Below are positions 6,386-13,106 of a stretch of 35,873 bases of DNA, piece after piece (positions within the stretch are counted from its first letter, which is position 1; each line of letters begins with the position of its first letter). The stretch covers positions 1-35,873 of the forward strand of contig DBDH01000063.1 of the NCBI GenBank assembly GCA_002293455.1. Direction: 5' to 3'. Origin of the DNA: Treponema sp. UBA937. Lineage in GTDB: Bacteria > Spirochaetota > Spirochaetia > Treponematales > Breznakiellaceae. The position numbers and the translations under genes are program-made. The notes beneath the pieces are model-generated. The model was not told where the DNA came from and ran no database searches. It worked only from the letters and a program-made list of their open reading frames with translations.

Positions 6386-6787
6386 ATGGTTTTTAATTGC
6401 ACAATCGAAAAAGAGGAAAATATATTTATTGCACAATTTCCTGATATGCCGAATGTAATGACTTGTGGGTTTACACATGAAGAAGCCCTTGCAATGGCAA
6501 AAGAAGCTCTTGACGGCTGCTTGGAATGCGATATCGCTCATGGCAATGAAATTCCGGCTCCGTCCTTTGCAGAAGGCTATCCTGTTTCTGTAGCTCCTCA
6601 CATTGCCTTATCCTTAAAACTGCGGGAACTGCGGGGAAGTCAAAGTCAGACTGATATTGCCCGAAAACTTGGGTTGTCTTACCAAGCCTATCAGCGTCTC
6701 GAAAATCCCCGGAAGGCAAATCCAACAGTAAAGACACTGGAAAAAATTGCCCGTGTGTACGGAAGGGAATTGAGCATTTCTTTATAA
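6386..6787 (+). CDS. hicB: HicB-type antitoxin with C-terminal HTH, 133 aa
   Basis: Residues about 1-65 form the HicB partial RNase H-like fold (EENIFIAQFPDMPNVMTCG, then HEEALAMAKEALDGCLE). Residues about 75-130 hold a Cro-type helix-turn-helix (QTDIARKLGLSYQAYQRLEN) followed by NPTVKTLEKIARVYG. The first part neutralises HicA; the second binds the operator, probably the palindrome at 6171-6186. TAGGAGG lies 8 bp before the ATG. It is intact, even though its partner's start codon is irregular. Confidence 0.92.
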   Translation: MVFNCTIEKEENIFIAQFPDMPNVMTCGFTHEEALAMAKEALDGCLECDIAHGNEIPAPSFAEGYPVSVAPHIALSLKLRELRGSQSQTDIARKLGLSYQAYQRLENPRKANPTVKTLEKIARVYGRELSISL

Positions 6788-6844
6788 ACTGCACGAAGAA
6801 TTGTTTATGCAGAAGCTTCATTTCCATTATTCAAAAATCAGAAA

Positions 6845-6877
6845 TGTATAGGGACGATCTCGTCAAAAAGTAATTTA
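6845..6877. repeat. 33-bp dispersed repeat, copy 2
   Basis: It is identical to 5115-5147 except for one C/T difference. It lies 57 bp after hicB. The two copies bracket the Phd/RelE and HicAB modules and the two MORN stumps, in direct orientation. Confidence 0.8.
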
Positions 6878-6906
6878 CACTGTAAAAAAAATAACTATAA
6901 AGTAGT

Positions 6907-7212
6907 TTAACTTGGATATGTCTTAAGATAAATACCGATGACTATTATTCTCTGTTTTGATTCGTCTATAATATAGGTTGATGAAAGATAAAGGAATGAA
7001 TTTATAAAATTACCACTGAATAGTCCCGTTTTAACGCTTTTCTTATATGCTGTTATATGCATTCCTTCAATAATACCTCGTTCCTCTGCTGCTTCAGCGG
7101 GAAAAGCCACAATCTGTTTTTCGAGTTTTTCAAAATAAATATTAATGCCAGAATATTGGCATATAATGTTTTGTTTTGACTGATTAGCAGAGGGCGAATA
7201 AACGAGCTTCAT
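6907..7212 (-). CDS. Small protein, candidate toxin of the Panacea pair, 101 aa
   Basis: The ATG at 7212 (MKLVYSPSANQSK) is preferred over an upstream TTG. The gene overlaps the end of the Panacea-domain gene by 29 bp in another frame, so the two are tightly coupled. I do not recognise a family with certainty. The C-terminal run YIIDESKQRIIVIGIYLK resembles the last strands of RelE-like toxins. Gene order (Panacea antitoxin first, small toxin second) fits published Panacea toxin-antitoxin pairs, in which unrelated small toxins pair with this antitoxin domain. The toxin role is inference from context. Confidence 0.6.
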   Translation of the reverse strand: MKLVYSPSANQSKQNIICQYSGINIYFEKLEKQIVAFPAEAAEERGIIEGMHITAYKKSVKTGLFSGNFINSFLYLSSTYIIDESKQRIIVIGIYLKTYPS

Positions 7213-7735
7213 CCGATTCAAAAAACTTCCTTATGTCTTTTTGCTCTTCTTCTGTGAATGGTTCGGTATCATAACTGGTGACAATTGGTGTGCATATTTC
7301 TGCAAGCGGAATTTCTTCTCGCATTTCAAGACTGTCATATATTGCATCATGAGTTTTTAAAGAAAGAGCGGTTCCAGAATGGTCATAAGCAATGCGAGCG
7401 GCATAGTTAATTATATCAATCTGATTCCGTGTAAAAAGAGAGTAATCGGGCTCTGCAATAGGATAGTATGCGTTTTTTGTAAAAGGTCCGGCGAGTTCTT
7501 CGTAAAGTTCAATTTTACCTGAAAGTTCCATTTCGACCAAACAACGATATCCTTCGTCATCAGGAACAGGACCGAGTTTTTCCTTGATATATCGGACACC
7601 TGTAATACTTTGACCGTGAAGAGAATAATGAACTGCATCAGCGATGCAAAGGGCTTTTCTCACCTGAATACTGCCCAATCCAGGAGTATTTTTGAGAATG
7701 GCAAGGATGGTATTTTCAAACATTTCTTTGTCCAT
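7184..7735 (-). CDS. Panacea-domain (DUF4065, SocA/GepA-like) antitoxin, 183 aa
   Basis: Residues about 15-110 match the Panacea domain: SIQVRKALCIADAVHYSLHG, then SITGVRYIKEKLGPVPDDEG, with the conserved L/Y-K...GPVP segment. The domain occurs in phage-associated proteins, in the proteolytic adaptor/antitoxin SocA, and in a large class of toxin-antitoxin pairs. The ATG at 7735 follows AAGGAGGTAATACT, a strong ribosome binding site, and a good promoter lies at 7755-7783. The downstream overlapping gene (6907-7212) is the likely partner toxin. The C-terminal part (DTEPFTEEEQKDIRKFFES) is acidic and could contact it. Confidence 0.85.
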   Translation of the reverse strand: MDKEMFENTILAILKNTPGLGSIQVRKALCIADAVHYSLHGQSITGVRYIKEKLGPVPDDEGYRCLVEMELSGKIELYEELAGPFTKNAYYPIAEPDYSLFTRNQIDIINYAARIAYDHSGTALSLKTHDAIYDSLEMREEIPLAEICTPIVTSYDTEPFTEEEQKDIRKFFESDEARLFALC

Positions 7736-7754
7736 AGTATTACCTCCTTGTTAT

Positions 7755-7783
7755 AGTATCTCACTATTTTAGCGAATATTCAA
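7755..7783 (-). promoter_or_regulatory. Promoter of the Panacea pair
   Basis: On the minus strand TTGAAT (7783-7778) and GATACT (7760-7755) are separated by 17 bp. The promoter lies 20 bp upstream of the antitoxin start codon. Confidence 0.5.
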
Positions 7784-7915
7784 CGCTTTTTTGCCATAGA
7801 TTGCTATAAGCAGAGTAAAAAACATAATGAAAATATTAAATATTAAAGAAATCATAAATCATATTTTTGAAGATTGTATCGGCAAATTCTCATATAGATG
7901 TGTCTGAAATAAAAA

Positions 7916-8010
7916 TAATGGTAGGGGCCAGAGGCAATCCCGGCGGGGAAAGCGGAAGCCCAAAAAGCACATCGCCTGGCGGCAGCCACATCCGCCTGCC
8001 CCATCCATTA
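7916..8010. other. GC-rich 95-nt foldable element (candidate structured RNA or repeat)
   Basis: This sits in the 323-bp gap between the Panacea gene and the MORN-like gene. The ends pair as TAATGG-TA-GGGGC (7916-7928) with GCCCC-AT-CCATTA (7998-8010): 5 bp, a 2x2 internal loop, then 6 bp. The interior has further short complementary blocks (for example AGGC with GCCT, and GGCGG with CCGCC). It is far more GC-rich than its AT-rich surroundings. No ORF, ribosome binding site or promoter is evident. It could be a small structured RNA, a REP-like palindrome, or the scar of a mobile element. The remainder of the gap (7784-7915, 8011-8063) shows nothing I can name. Confidence 0.45.
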
Positions 8011-8063
8011 CCATAAATATCGCTTAAAGAAGGGAATTTATCAAGTTGTATTTTTCTGCAGGA

Positions 8064-9263
8064 TTATTCTATCAGAACATAATCCCCTTTCTCTTCATCC
8101 CATTGACATTTACCTAGGATATGTGCATTCCCGTCAAAGTAAAGTAAATCTCCTCGATCTACTCTTAATCTGCCTATGTATTCATCGTTTATGTATTCAC
8201 CGTTACCAGCATATTCCAGAACCTTAATCTTAGAATTTGGATAAAAGACTAATCTCTTAATAGCGAAAGGCAAATTTTCCCTATGAGAACGATAAAATAT
8301 GATTTCCTTGGGCCTTCCGTTTTCATAAAAAGAAAGAGAATCTTCCACAGTGGTATCGAATAAGTTTATTTTTGTACCTGTAGGGATTTCCATCTTTTCT
8401 GTCATACCAGACTCATAAAACCAAAATCTACCGGATGTAGAAATTACCCCTAGACTGGTAGTAATGGGGATCCTTTGATTTGATCTGAAACTAGCAATAT
8501 TTCCATTTTCAAAAAAGGCAAGAGGACCAACTATCTCAATATATGTTCCTTCCATCAAAAGTGTTAATCGATTTTCAATGTTTATTTCTTGAATATTGCC
8601 GCTTTGATAAAATGTTACTTCATACCCTAAAAATCTGTTACCATTAAAAATAAATGGCGTCCATCGTGAAAGACGAACTCTTTGCAGATTACCATCATCA
8701 TAAAAAAATATTTTTTCCTGCACTGATAATTGAGTGCCATTTTTTGTGGTGATTAAGAAATCGCCATTTGGAGTTGCCGCATCAAAAGCAGCCCCAAGCC
8801 CAGACGCGCGAGGTTGTTCCCCATAAAGAGACACAGACTTTATTACCTTATTGGGATGAAATCCTATCATATAAAATATTTGCATCGTACCAATGCTTAA
8901 ATCTACTGTTGTTGGTTCAAACAGCCACCCTTGAGCAATCGTCCCATTCTCATGGAATTGATAAGGGCCTTTGACAAGAAACTCACCTTGAGATGTTTCA
9001 ATTTTTACAGATGCATTTCGATCGCTTGGTTCAACTTCCTTTACCATACCGTTTGGATGAAATGTCAAATTCATACATGCGTTTATAATACCGATTGGTG
9101 TAGTTACATTTTGAGGAGCATCCAACAACACGGATACCACATTTCCGTTTTCATCGGTCTGGACCCGTGTAACAAAAAGATCATCTCCATTTGGCATAGG
9201 TAATCCAAAAGTAGTACATAAGGGGAGAATGATGATAAATAAAAAGAGCAATTGTTTCTTCAT
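8064..9263 (-). CDS. Secreted MORN-like repeat protein, about 399 aa
   Basis: An N-terminal signal peptide (KKQLLFLFIIILPLCTTFG) sends the product out of the cytoplasm. The rest is a series of short repeats of the type FYxNGxxxEI: FHPNGMVKEV, FHENGTIAQG, FYDDGNLQRV, FYQSGNIQEI, FFENGNIASF, FYESGMTEKM, FYENGRPKEI and FYPNSKIKVL. This is the MORN_2-like pattern found in surface or periplasmic proteins of spirochaetes and Bacteroidetes. I chose ATG at 9263 because GAGG lies 7 bases before it; the ATG at 9269 is too close to that site. The last 40 residues recur as stumps at 5185-5304 and 6019-6141, so the gene belonged to a local multigene array. Function unknown; the repeats suggest protein contacts. 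Confidence 0.75.
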   Translation of the reverse strand: MKKQLLFLFIIILPLCTTFGLPMPNGDDLFVTRVQTDENGNVVSVLLDAPQNVTTPIGIINACMNLTFHPNGMVKEVEPSDRNASVKIETSQGEFLVKGPYQFHENGTIAQGWLFEPTTVDLSIGTMQIFYMIGFHPNKVIKSVSLYGEQPRASGLGAAFDAATPNGDFLITTKNGTQLSVQEKIFFYDDGNLQRVRLSRWTPFIFNGNRFLGYEVTFYQSGNIQEINIENRLTLLMEGTYIEIVGPLAFFENGNIASFRSNQRIPITTSLGVISTSGRFWFYESGMTEKMEIPTGTKINLFDTTVEDSLSFYENGRPKEIIFYRSHRENLPFAIKRLVFYPNSKIKVLEYAGNGEYINDEYIGRLRVDRGDLLYFDGNAHILGKCQWDEEKGDYVLIE

Positions 9264-9403
9264 GTTCATACCTCGTAGTAAAAAATAATGTGATACAATA
9301 CTATATATAAAATATCATATATTTTGCAATGATCAAGTTGGAAAAAGCTCGATTTAAAATTGTTAATACAAATGTTAATTTGTATAGAAAACTATAGCAA
9401 TAT

Positions 9404-9432
9404 TTGACAAAGATTCTTCAATAATATATATT
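9404..9432 (+). promoter_or_regulatory. Consensus promoter upstream of the tRNA-Arg relic
   Basis: TTGACA (9404-9409) and TATATT (9427-9432) have exactly 17 bp between them. It lies about 40 bp upstream of the tRNA-Arg 3' half, the position expected for a tRNA promoter. It either survived from an intact tRNA gene or drives an unknown short transcript. Confidence 0.5.
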
Positions 9433-9470
9433 CACAGCAACACATAACGAAACATGGCTAAAAGATTATA

Positions 9471-9517
9471 TCTGCCTCCTAAGCAGTAGGTCGGCCGTTC
9501 GATTCGGCCCTGGATCA
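9471..9517 (+). pseudogene. 3' half of tRNA-Arg(CCT), probable attachment-site relic
   Basis: The anticodon arm TCTGC-CTCCTAA-GCAGT (anticodon CCT at 9478-9480), variable AGGTC, T arm GGCCG-TTCGATT-CGGCC and the acceptor strand CTGGATC plus A are intact. The 5' half is not: upstream bases give neither GATCCAG to pair with the acceptor nor a D arm. The break at the anticodon arm is typical of integrase attachment sites, which reuse the tRNA 3' end. It is the boundary between the AT-rich island and the rest of the window. The surrounding gap (9264-9790) also holds a hairpin at about 9523-9545 and the repeat at 9568-9634, but no convincing gene. Confidence 0.6.
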
Positions 9518-9567
9518 ATTGTAAGTTGTTATAAAATAACGACTTGTCGTAACCAAAAGAAAAGATT

Positions 9568-9634
9568 CTAGGGTAACGCTGATTACATTGACTCCGGACT
9601 TTATTCTCGATTGAATAAATCAGTGTTTTCCTAG
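9568..9634. repeat. 67-bp inverted-repeat element (complete copy)
   Basis: It starts CTAGGGTAACGCTGATTA and ends AAATCAGTGTTTTCCTAG; the two 18-bp ends are inverted copies at 14 of 18 positions. The same end sequence occurs at 1-23 and 35797-35814. It has no coding capacity, so it behaves like a miniature inverted-repeat element or a short palindromic repeat. No clear target duplication is visible. Confidence 0.65.
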
Positions 9635-9805
9635 CATTTGTCCCAAAATCGTGTTATGTTTGTTCATGCCTATTTCCTTTTGTTACAACGAAATCGTGTA
9701 GTGACGTTTTCATTATATTGAGGATTTAGGCTTTTTCAATTCTTATTTTGGACAGTTGTGATGTCAACGATAATGTTTCGGAGGAAGTAAAGTACCCAGA
9801 CTTTA

Positions 9806-10117
9806 TTGTTGTTTGTTAAGAAAGATCTGCTGGGTATTGAAAAGCGCCAGATGAAAACAGGCATCCGTTTACAGAAAAAATCTCTCCACTGTTTGACTGC
9901 GGGAACATTGGCAAATTATGAACAGTATGTTGAGGTATATTCCGGTATGTCTCGTTACGAAATAGATGGTCAATACCATTTTATTGCGCAATCAACAGAA
10001 GATTCCGGAGATGTTGCAAACTTCGTGAAACGTTTCCCCCATAACAATGCTGTCATCCATTTTTTTGACCATTATGATGATATTATACTTCCTGATGAAG
10101 AAAGACAAAAACACTAG
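9806..10117 (+). pseudogene. tldD: N-terminal part of tldD, ended by an in-frame TAG
   Basis: This segment is in the same reading frame as the TldD gene that follows. Only TAG at 10115-10117 separates them (...EERQKH, stop, EVLNELHTYVEK...). Joined, the product would be about 437 aa, close to the usual 450-480 aa of TldD, whose HExxxH-bearing half needs this N-terminal domain. The start is unclear. TTG at 9806 has no ribosome binding site, and ATG at 9851 (MKTGIRLQKK) is the only good methionine. The frame opens after TAA at 9788-9790. It is either the disabled front half of a pseudogene or a gene read through at TAG. Confidence 0.6.
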
Positions 10118-10123
10118 GAAGTA

Positions 10124-11119
10124 TTGAATGAATTACATACCTATGTCGAAAAATCATACAAGGAACTTAAAGAACACGGGTTCTTTTATTATTTAGAAAA
10201 AGACACCAATGTACTGTTTAATTATCGAAAAGAGCAATATCAGGAAGAGAAGCAAACTGGATTAGAATTGGGATTGCGTACTTTGTTTGATTATGGCGGC
10301 CAAATATATGAGAATGTTGATATTTTGTTGAATGAAGAAGATTTACTTGGCTGTGATCTTGAAGCATTACAATTCAGAGTATATAACGCCATTGAACAGC
10401 ACTTGAAAATACCCTGTGCAAAGATTCCCAAAACCGGTGAATATACCATCATATTACAACATAAACCAGCTTCTGTTTTTGTGCATGAGGCAGTTGGACA
10501 TCTTTTTGAAGAAGATAATTATCTGCAACAAACCATTTTCAATGAAAAGACAATGATCAATCCTTCTATAACCGTAACTGATTATGCTCATGCTGCTTTT
10601 GACAAAACTTGTCTTTTACCTGTTTTTGTTGACAGCGAAGGGAGTGAGGCGAATGATGTGGTACTCATCGGGGATGGAAGAATACAGAACAGAATGACCA
10701 ACCGGCAATTTGGAGTAACAAAAGACTGTACCGGGAATGCCCGTTCCAGCTTGTTTCTCCAGCCTCCGCAGATACGCATGAGGAACACCGCGCTGGAAGT
10801 CGATGCATCATTGATTTCTCATTTGTCGGCGTTTGATCATGCCATAGTAGTAGAAAAAGTGAACTGCGGTTCATCAGAAAACAATGGCGAGGTGGAGCTT
10901 TTTGTAGAATTTGGTCATGAAATGAAAGGAGGAACCATAACCGGATATGTCAGGGATTTTGTGTTGAGAGGTAATACGCTTGATTTATTTAACAGTATTA
11001 CCGCCTGTGAGAATGATTTTACCTGGCACAGCAGTAATTGTGTAAAAAATGGATATAGTCTCATGCTTGCGCATGGATCACCTTCTATTGCATTGAAAGG
11101 TACTGTTTATGGCTGTTAG
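10124..11119 (+). CDS. tldD: TldD-family metallopeptidase, catalytic part, 331 aa
   Basis: TldD is the zinc-binding subunit of the TldD/TldE peptidase that trims unfolded or modified peptides such as bacteriocin precursors and CcdA. The motif HEAVGH (residues 121-126 here) supplies two zinc ligands. Cys306 in SSNCVKNG fits the third, and the family tail GSPSIALKGTVYG follows. All metal residues are therefore present. The frame continues upstream of the assigned TTG start to TAG at 10115-10117 and beyond it into the missing N-terminal domain (9806-10117). On its own this part lacks most of that domain. The stop overlaps the TldE-like gene by 11 bp, so the two are co-translated. Confidence 0.8.
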   Translation: MNELHTYVEKSYKELKEHGFFYYLEKDTNVLFNYRKEQYQEEKQTGLELGLRTLFDYGGQIYENVDILLNEEDLLGCDLEALQFRVYNAIEQHLKIPCAKIPKTGEYTIILQHKPASVFVHEAVGHLFEEDNYLQQTIFNEKTMINPSITVTDYAHAAFDKTCLLPVFVDSEGSEANDVVLIGDGRIQNRMTNRQFGVTKDCTGNARSSLFLQPPQIRMRNTALEVDASLISHLSAFDHAIVVEKVNCGSSENNGEVELFVEFGHEMKGGTITGYVRDFVLRGNTLDLFNSITACENDFTWHSSNCVKNGYSLMLAHGSPSIALKGTVYGC

Positions 11120-12272
11120 GATTATTCTGAAAAGAAGGATTATCAATAAAGAAAACCGTAAAAATGTTACGTATGTCGAAAAAGCAACAACGGTTAAAAG
11201 TATTCAGTCTGCAAAAAATAGTATTGAAACGAAAGAAGTTCGTAATAACAGTTATTCTTTTGTTGTTAAAGGCAGGCAAAAAAATATTCGCATGATGAGT
11301 ACCATACCATTTTCCCATTTTAAAACAGAATTGTTTTCCTTTTCTTCTCTTAAGCTTCCATGGATTATTTTGTATCGCAATGAACATAGTAAAAACAAAG
11401 TTGTCAATCTTGATGCACTCTGCAACAGTATTGTATCAACATTGCATGAATCCGGTGCGGAATCTTGTTCTATCAAATGCGCACACTTTCAGGAAAGGAC
11501 AGAATCCTATAACTATCCTATAATACATACCGATAGTAATGAGTATTATGATTTTTCTGTTGAGTATCAAAATTTAGGCATTTTTCATTATTATCATTTT
11601 AAAACTCCCTTCTGTCCTCGAAGTATTAACGAAATAGCCAATCTGCGGTATTTGATCTATCTTGATAGTCTTGACCTGCCTGTTCATACGGATACCGTCG
11701 GCGCGTCATCGATGATACTGGCGCCAAATGCATTATCTGATTCGTTATATTATTTACTGTGGAATAAGGGCAATTATCAAAAGAAACGAAAACGAAAGTA
11801 TTATGATACAAAGTTTTCATTTTCTTCCAATCCGTATAATATGCATCATGCGGGAATTGAAAAAATGATTGACGGCAAAAAATCGAGAGCTGTGACACTC
11901 GTCAGAAACGGCGTGTTGTTGCATCTTCCTTTGAACAAAGAAGAATCAAAGAAAGCGGGACAAAGATATATTCCAAATACATTTAAAGGATTTGAGGTGA
12001 AAAGCGGCTCGATGCCTCTTGAGACCATGATTCAGAAAAGTGAGAATACTTTGCTTATTTATGAATTACGGGGGAGTGTTGGAGATGATGGCAGTTATTC
12101 AGGTGTTGTGAAGAATGGTTTTATTATACGGAACGGTGTATTCACAGAACGGTTATACAATGCTCCTATTTTTTTTAATATTCCGTATATATATAATCAT
12201 ATCGATATATTGTCCTTAGAGTCTGTTTCTTTTGGATATCTGCTTGCTCCCTATATTAAATTTGATATATAA
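11109..12272 (+). CDS. pmbA: PmbA/TldE-family protein, 387 aa
   Basis: PmbA (TldE) is the non-metal partner of TldD; together they form a heterodimeric peptidase. The C-terminal half is recognisable: the LAPNALSDSLYYLL segment corresponds to the family's P-x-A repeat helix, followed by SGSMPLETMIQKSENTLLIY and GVVKNGFIIRNG. There is no HExxxH motif, as expected for this subunit. The N-terminus is basic and shorter than in E. coli (450 aa). The ATG at 11109 lies inside the end of tldD, with GAAAGG upstream. It appears intact, in contrast to the interrupted tldD. Confidence 0.78.
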   Translation: MAVRIILKRRIINKENRKNVTYVEKATTVKSIQSAKNSIETKEVRNNSYSFVVKGRQKNIRMMSTIPFSHFKTELFSFSSLKLPWIILYRNEHSKNKVVNLDALCNSIVSTLHESGAESCSIKCAHFQERTESYNYPIIHTDSNEYYDFSVEYQNLGIFHYYHFKTPFCPRSINEIANLRYLIYLDSLDLPVHTDTVGASSMILAPNALSDSLYYLLWNKGNYQKKRKRKYYDTKFSFSSNPYNMHHAGIEKMIDGKKSRAVTLVRNGVLLHLPLNKEESKKAGQRYIPNTFKGFEVKSGSMPLETMIQKSENTLLIYELRGSVGDDGSYSGVVKNGFIIRNGVFTERLYNAPIFFNIPYIYNHIDILSLESVSFGYLLAPYIKFDI

Positions 12273-12328
12273 CGCTTATTCTGCTTTTTTCTATAAATGC
12301 CTTCAAAGAAAACCTAACCGAAAAGTGA

Positions 12329-12357
12329 TTGACATGATTAAAAACCGATAGTAATAT
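12329..12357 (+). promoter_or_regulatory. Promoter of tRNA-Val
   Basis: Consensus TTGACA (12329-12334) and TAATAT (12352-12357) have a 17-bp spacer, about 33 bp upstream of the mature tRNA 5' end. Confidence 0.65.
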
Positions 12358-12390
12358 TTCTGTACAGCATGATGAAATCGATGTTGTTTC

Positions 12391-12462
12391 GGACGATTAA
12401 CTCAGTGGGAGAGTGCTACCTTCACACGGTAGAAGTCACAAGTTCAAATCTTGTATCGTCCA
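12391..12462 (+). tRNA. tRNA-Val(CAC)
   Basis: The full 72-nt cloverleaf is present: acceptor GGACGAT pairing with ATCGTCC plus discriminator A; D arm ACTC-AGTGGGA-GAGT; anticodon arm CTACC-TTCACAC-GGTAG with anticodon CAC (12423-12425); variable AAGTC; T arm ACAAG-TTCAAAT-CTTGT. CCA is not encoded. A good promoter precedes it. The 162 bp that follow (12463-12624) contain a short CTCCTCTGCT-type tandem repeat and no gene that I can see. Confidence 0.95.
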
Positions 12463-12624
12463 GTAATTGGCGTTTTTATTTGTTGCGAGTATAATTCTCC
12501 TCTGCTCTCCTCTGCTCTGCGGCATGAAACGGAGGGGACGAGATGCCTCGAATAGAAATGTAACCGAAAGGGGAAATTGCTGTTCAAACGCTATTCTCAA
12601 TCAGGGTTCTTAAAAGTCTTTCAA

Positions 12625-13011
12625 TCATCCTTGCCTAAGATAAAGCGGAATCGAGGTTATTTCTTTATCATCAATGTATAAAATAAAATTGACGATTCCG
12701 CTGGATTTGAACTTCAAATTGTTAATTGAATACAAAATATGAGAAACCGCCGTAGCGTTGCCTGCTCCCTTTGCGATGATCCGCCCCGCAATAGGTTCCA
12801 TGATCGTTTCGTCGTCAAGATCTCTGGTTTCAATTCTGAACGAATGGGTACCGAATTCCCAAAGGTCAAATCTCAGGCGGATTATGATAGAAAGCTGAGG
12901 ATGTATGCAGGGAAAATTTCTGCTGACAATCGTATCAAAAGTACCGACAACCGTCAGCTTCCCTCCTTGTTCCTGAGCAAAATCACAAAGTGTAAAAAGT
13001 TCTGTTTTCAT
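12625..13011 (-). CDS. DUF6941-like hypothetical protein, 128 aa
   Basis: The start KTELFTLCDFAQEQGGKLTVVGTFD is typical of a small widespread family of unknown function that I recall as DUF6941. The rest is beta-rich (LSIIIRLRFDLWEFGTHSF, then GIVNFILYIDDKEITSIPLY) and looks like a beta-sandwich with no catalytic motif. No signal peptide or membrane segment is seen. It is transcribed divergently from the polyprenyl synthase, 95 bp away, with a TATAAT-like box on its strand at 13027-13022. The family label is from memory. Confidence 0.65.
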   Translation of the reverse strand: MKTELFTLCDFAQEQGGKLTVVGTFDTIVSRNFPCIHPQLSIIIRLRFDLWEFGTHSFRIETRDLDDETIMEPIAGRIIAKGAGNATAVSHILYSINNLKFKSSGIVNFILYIDDKEITSIPLYLRQG

Positions 13012-13106
13012 ATTTACCGATGATTATACACGCTTTTGGAATAAACCGGAAGGATGCATTTTGTAAAGGACTTCCCTTCAATGATTTCCTTCATTACAAT
13101 GCTGAT

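Noticed and set aside
4511..8010. Integron cassette array, suggested by small TA genes followed by repeats
   Set aside because: The repeats occur only twice and lack attC features such as paired GTTRRRY/RYYYAAC ends. Orientation of the genes is mixed and no integrase is visible.
7916..8010. A coding exon-like frame through the GC-rich element
   Set aside because: Short frames exist on both strands, but none has a start, ribosome binding site or family pattern.
10115..10117. Pyrrolysine coding at the tldD TAG
   Set aside because: TldD is not a known pyrrolysine protein, and no pylT or pylS gene is in the window. A mutation or error is simpler.
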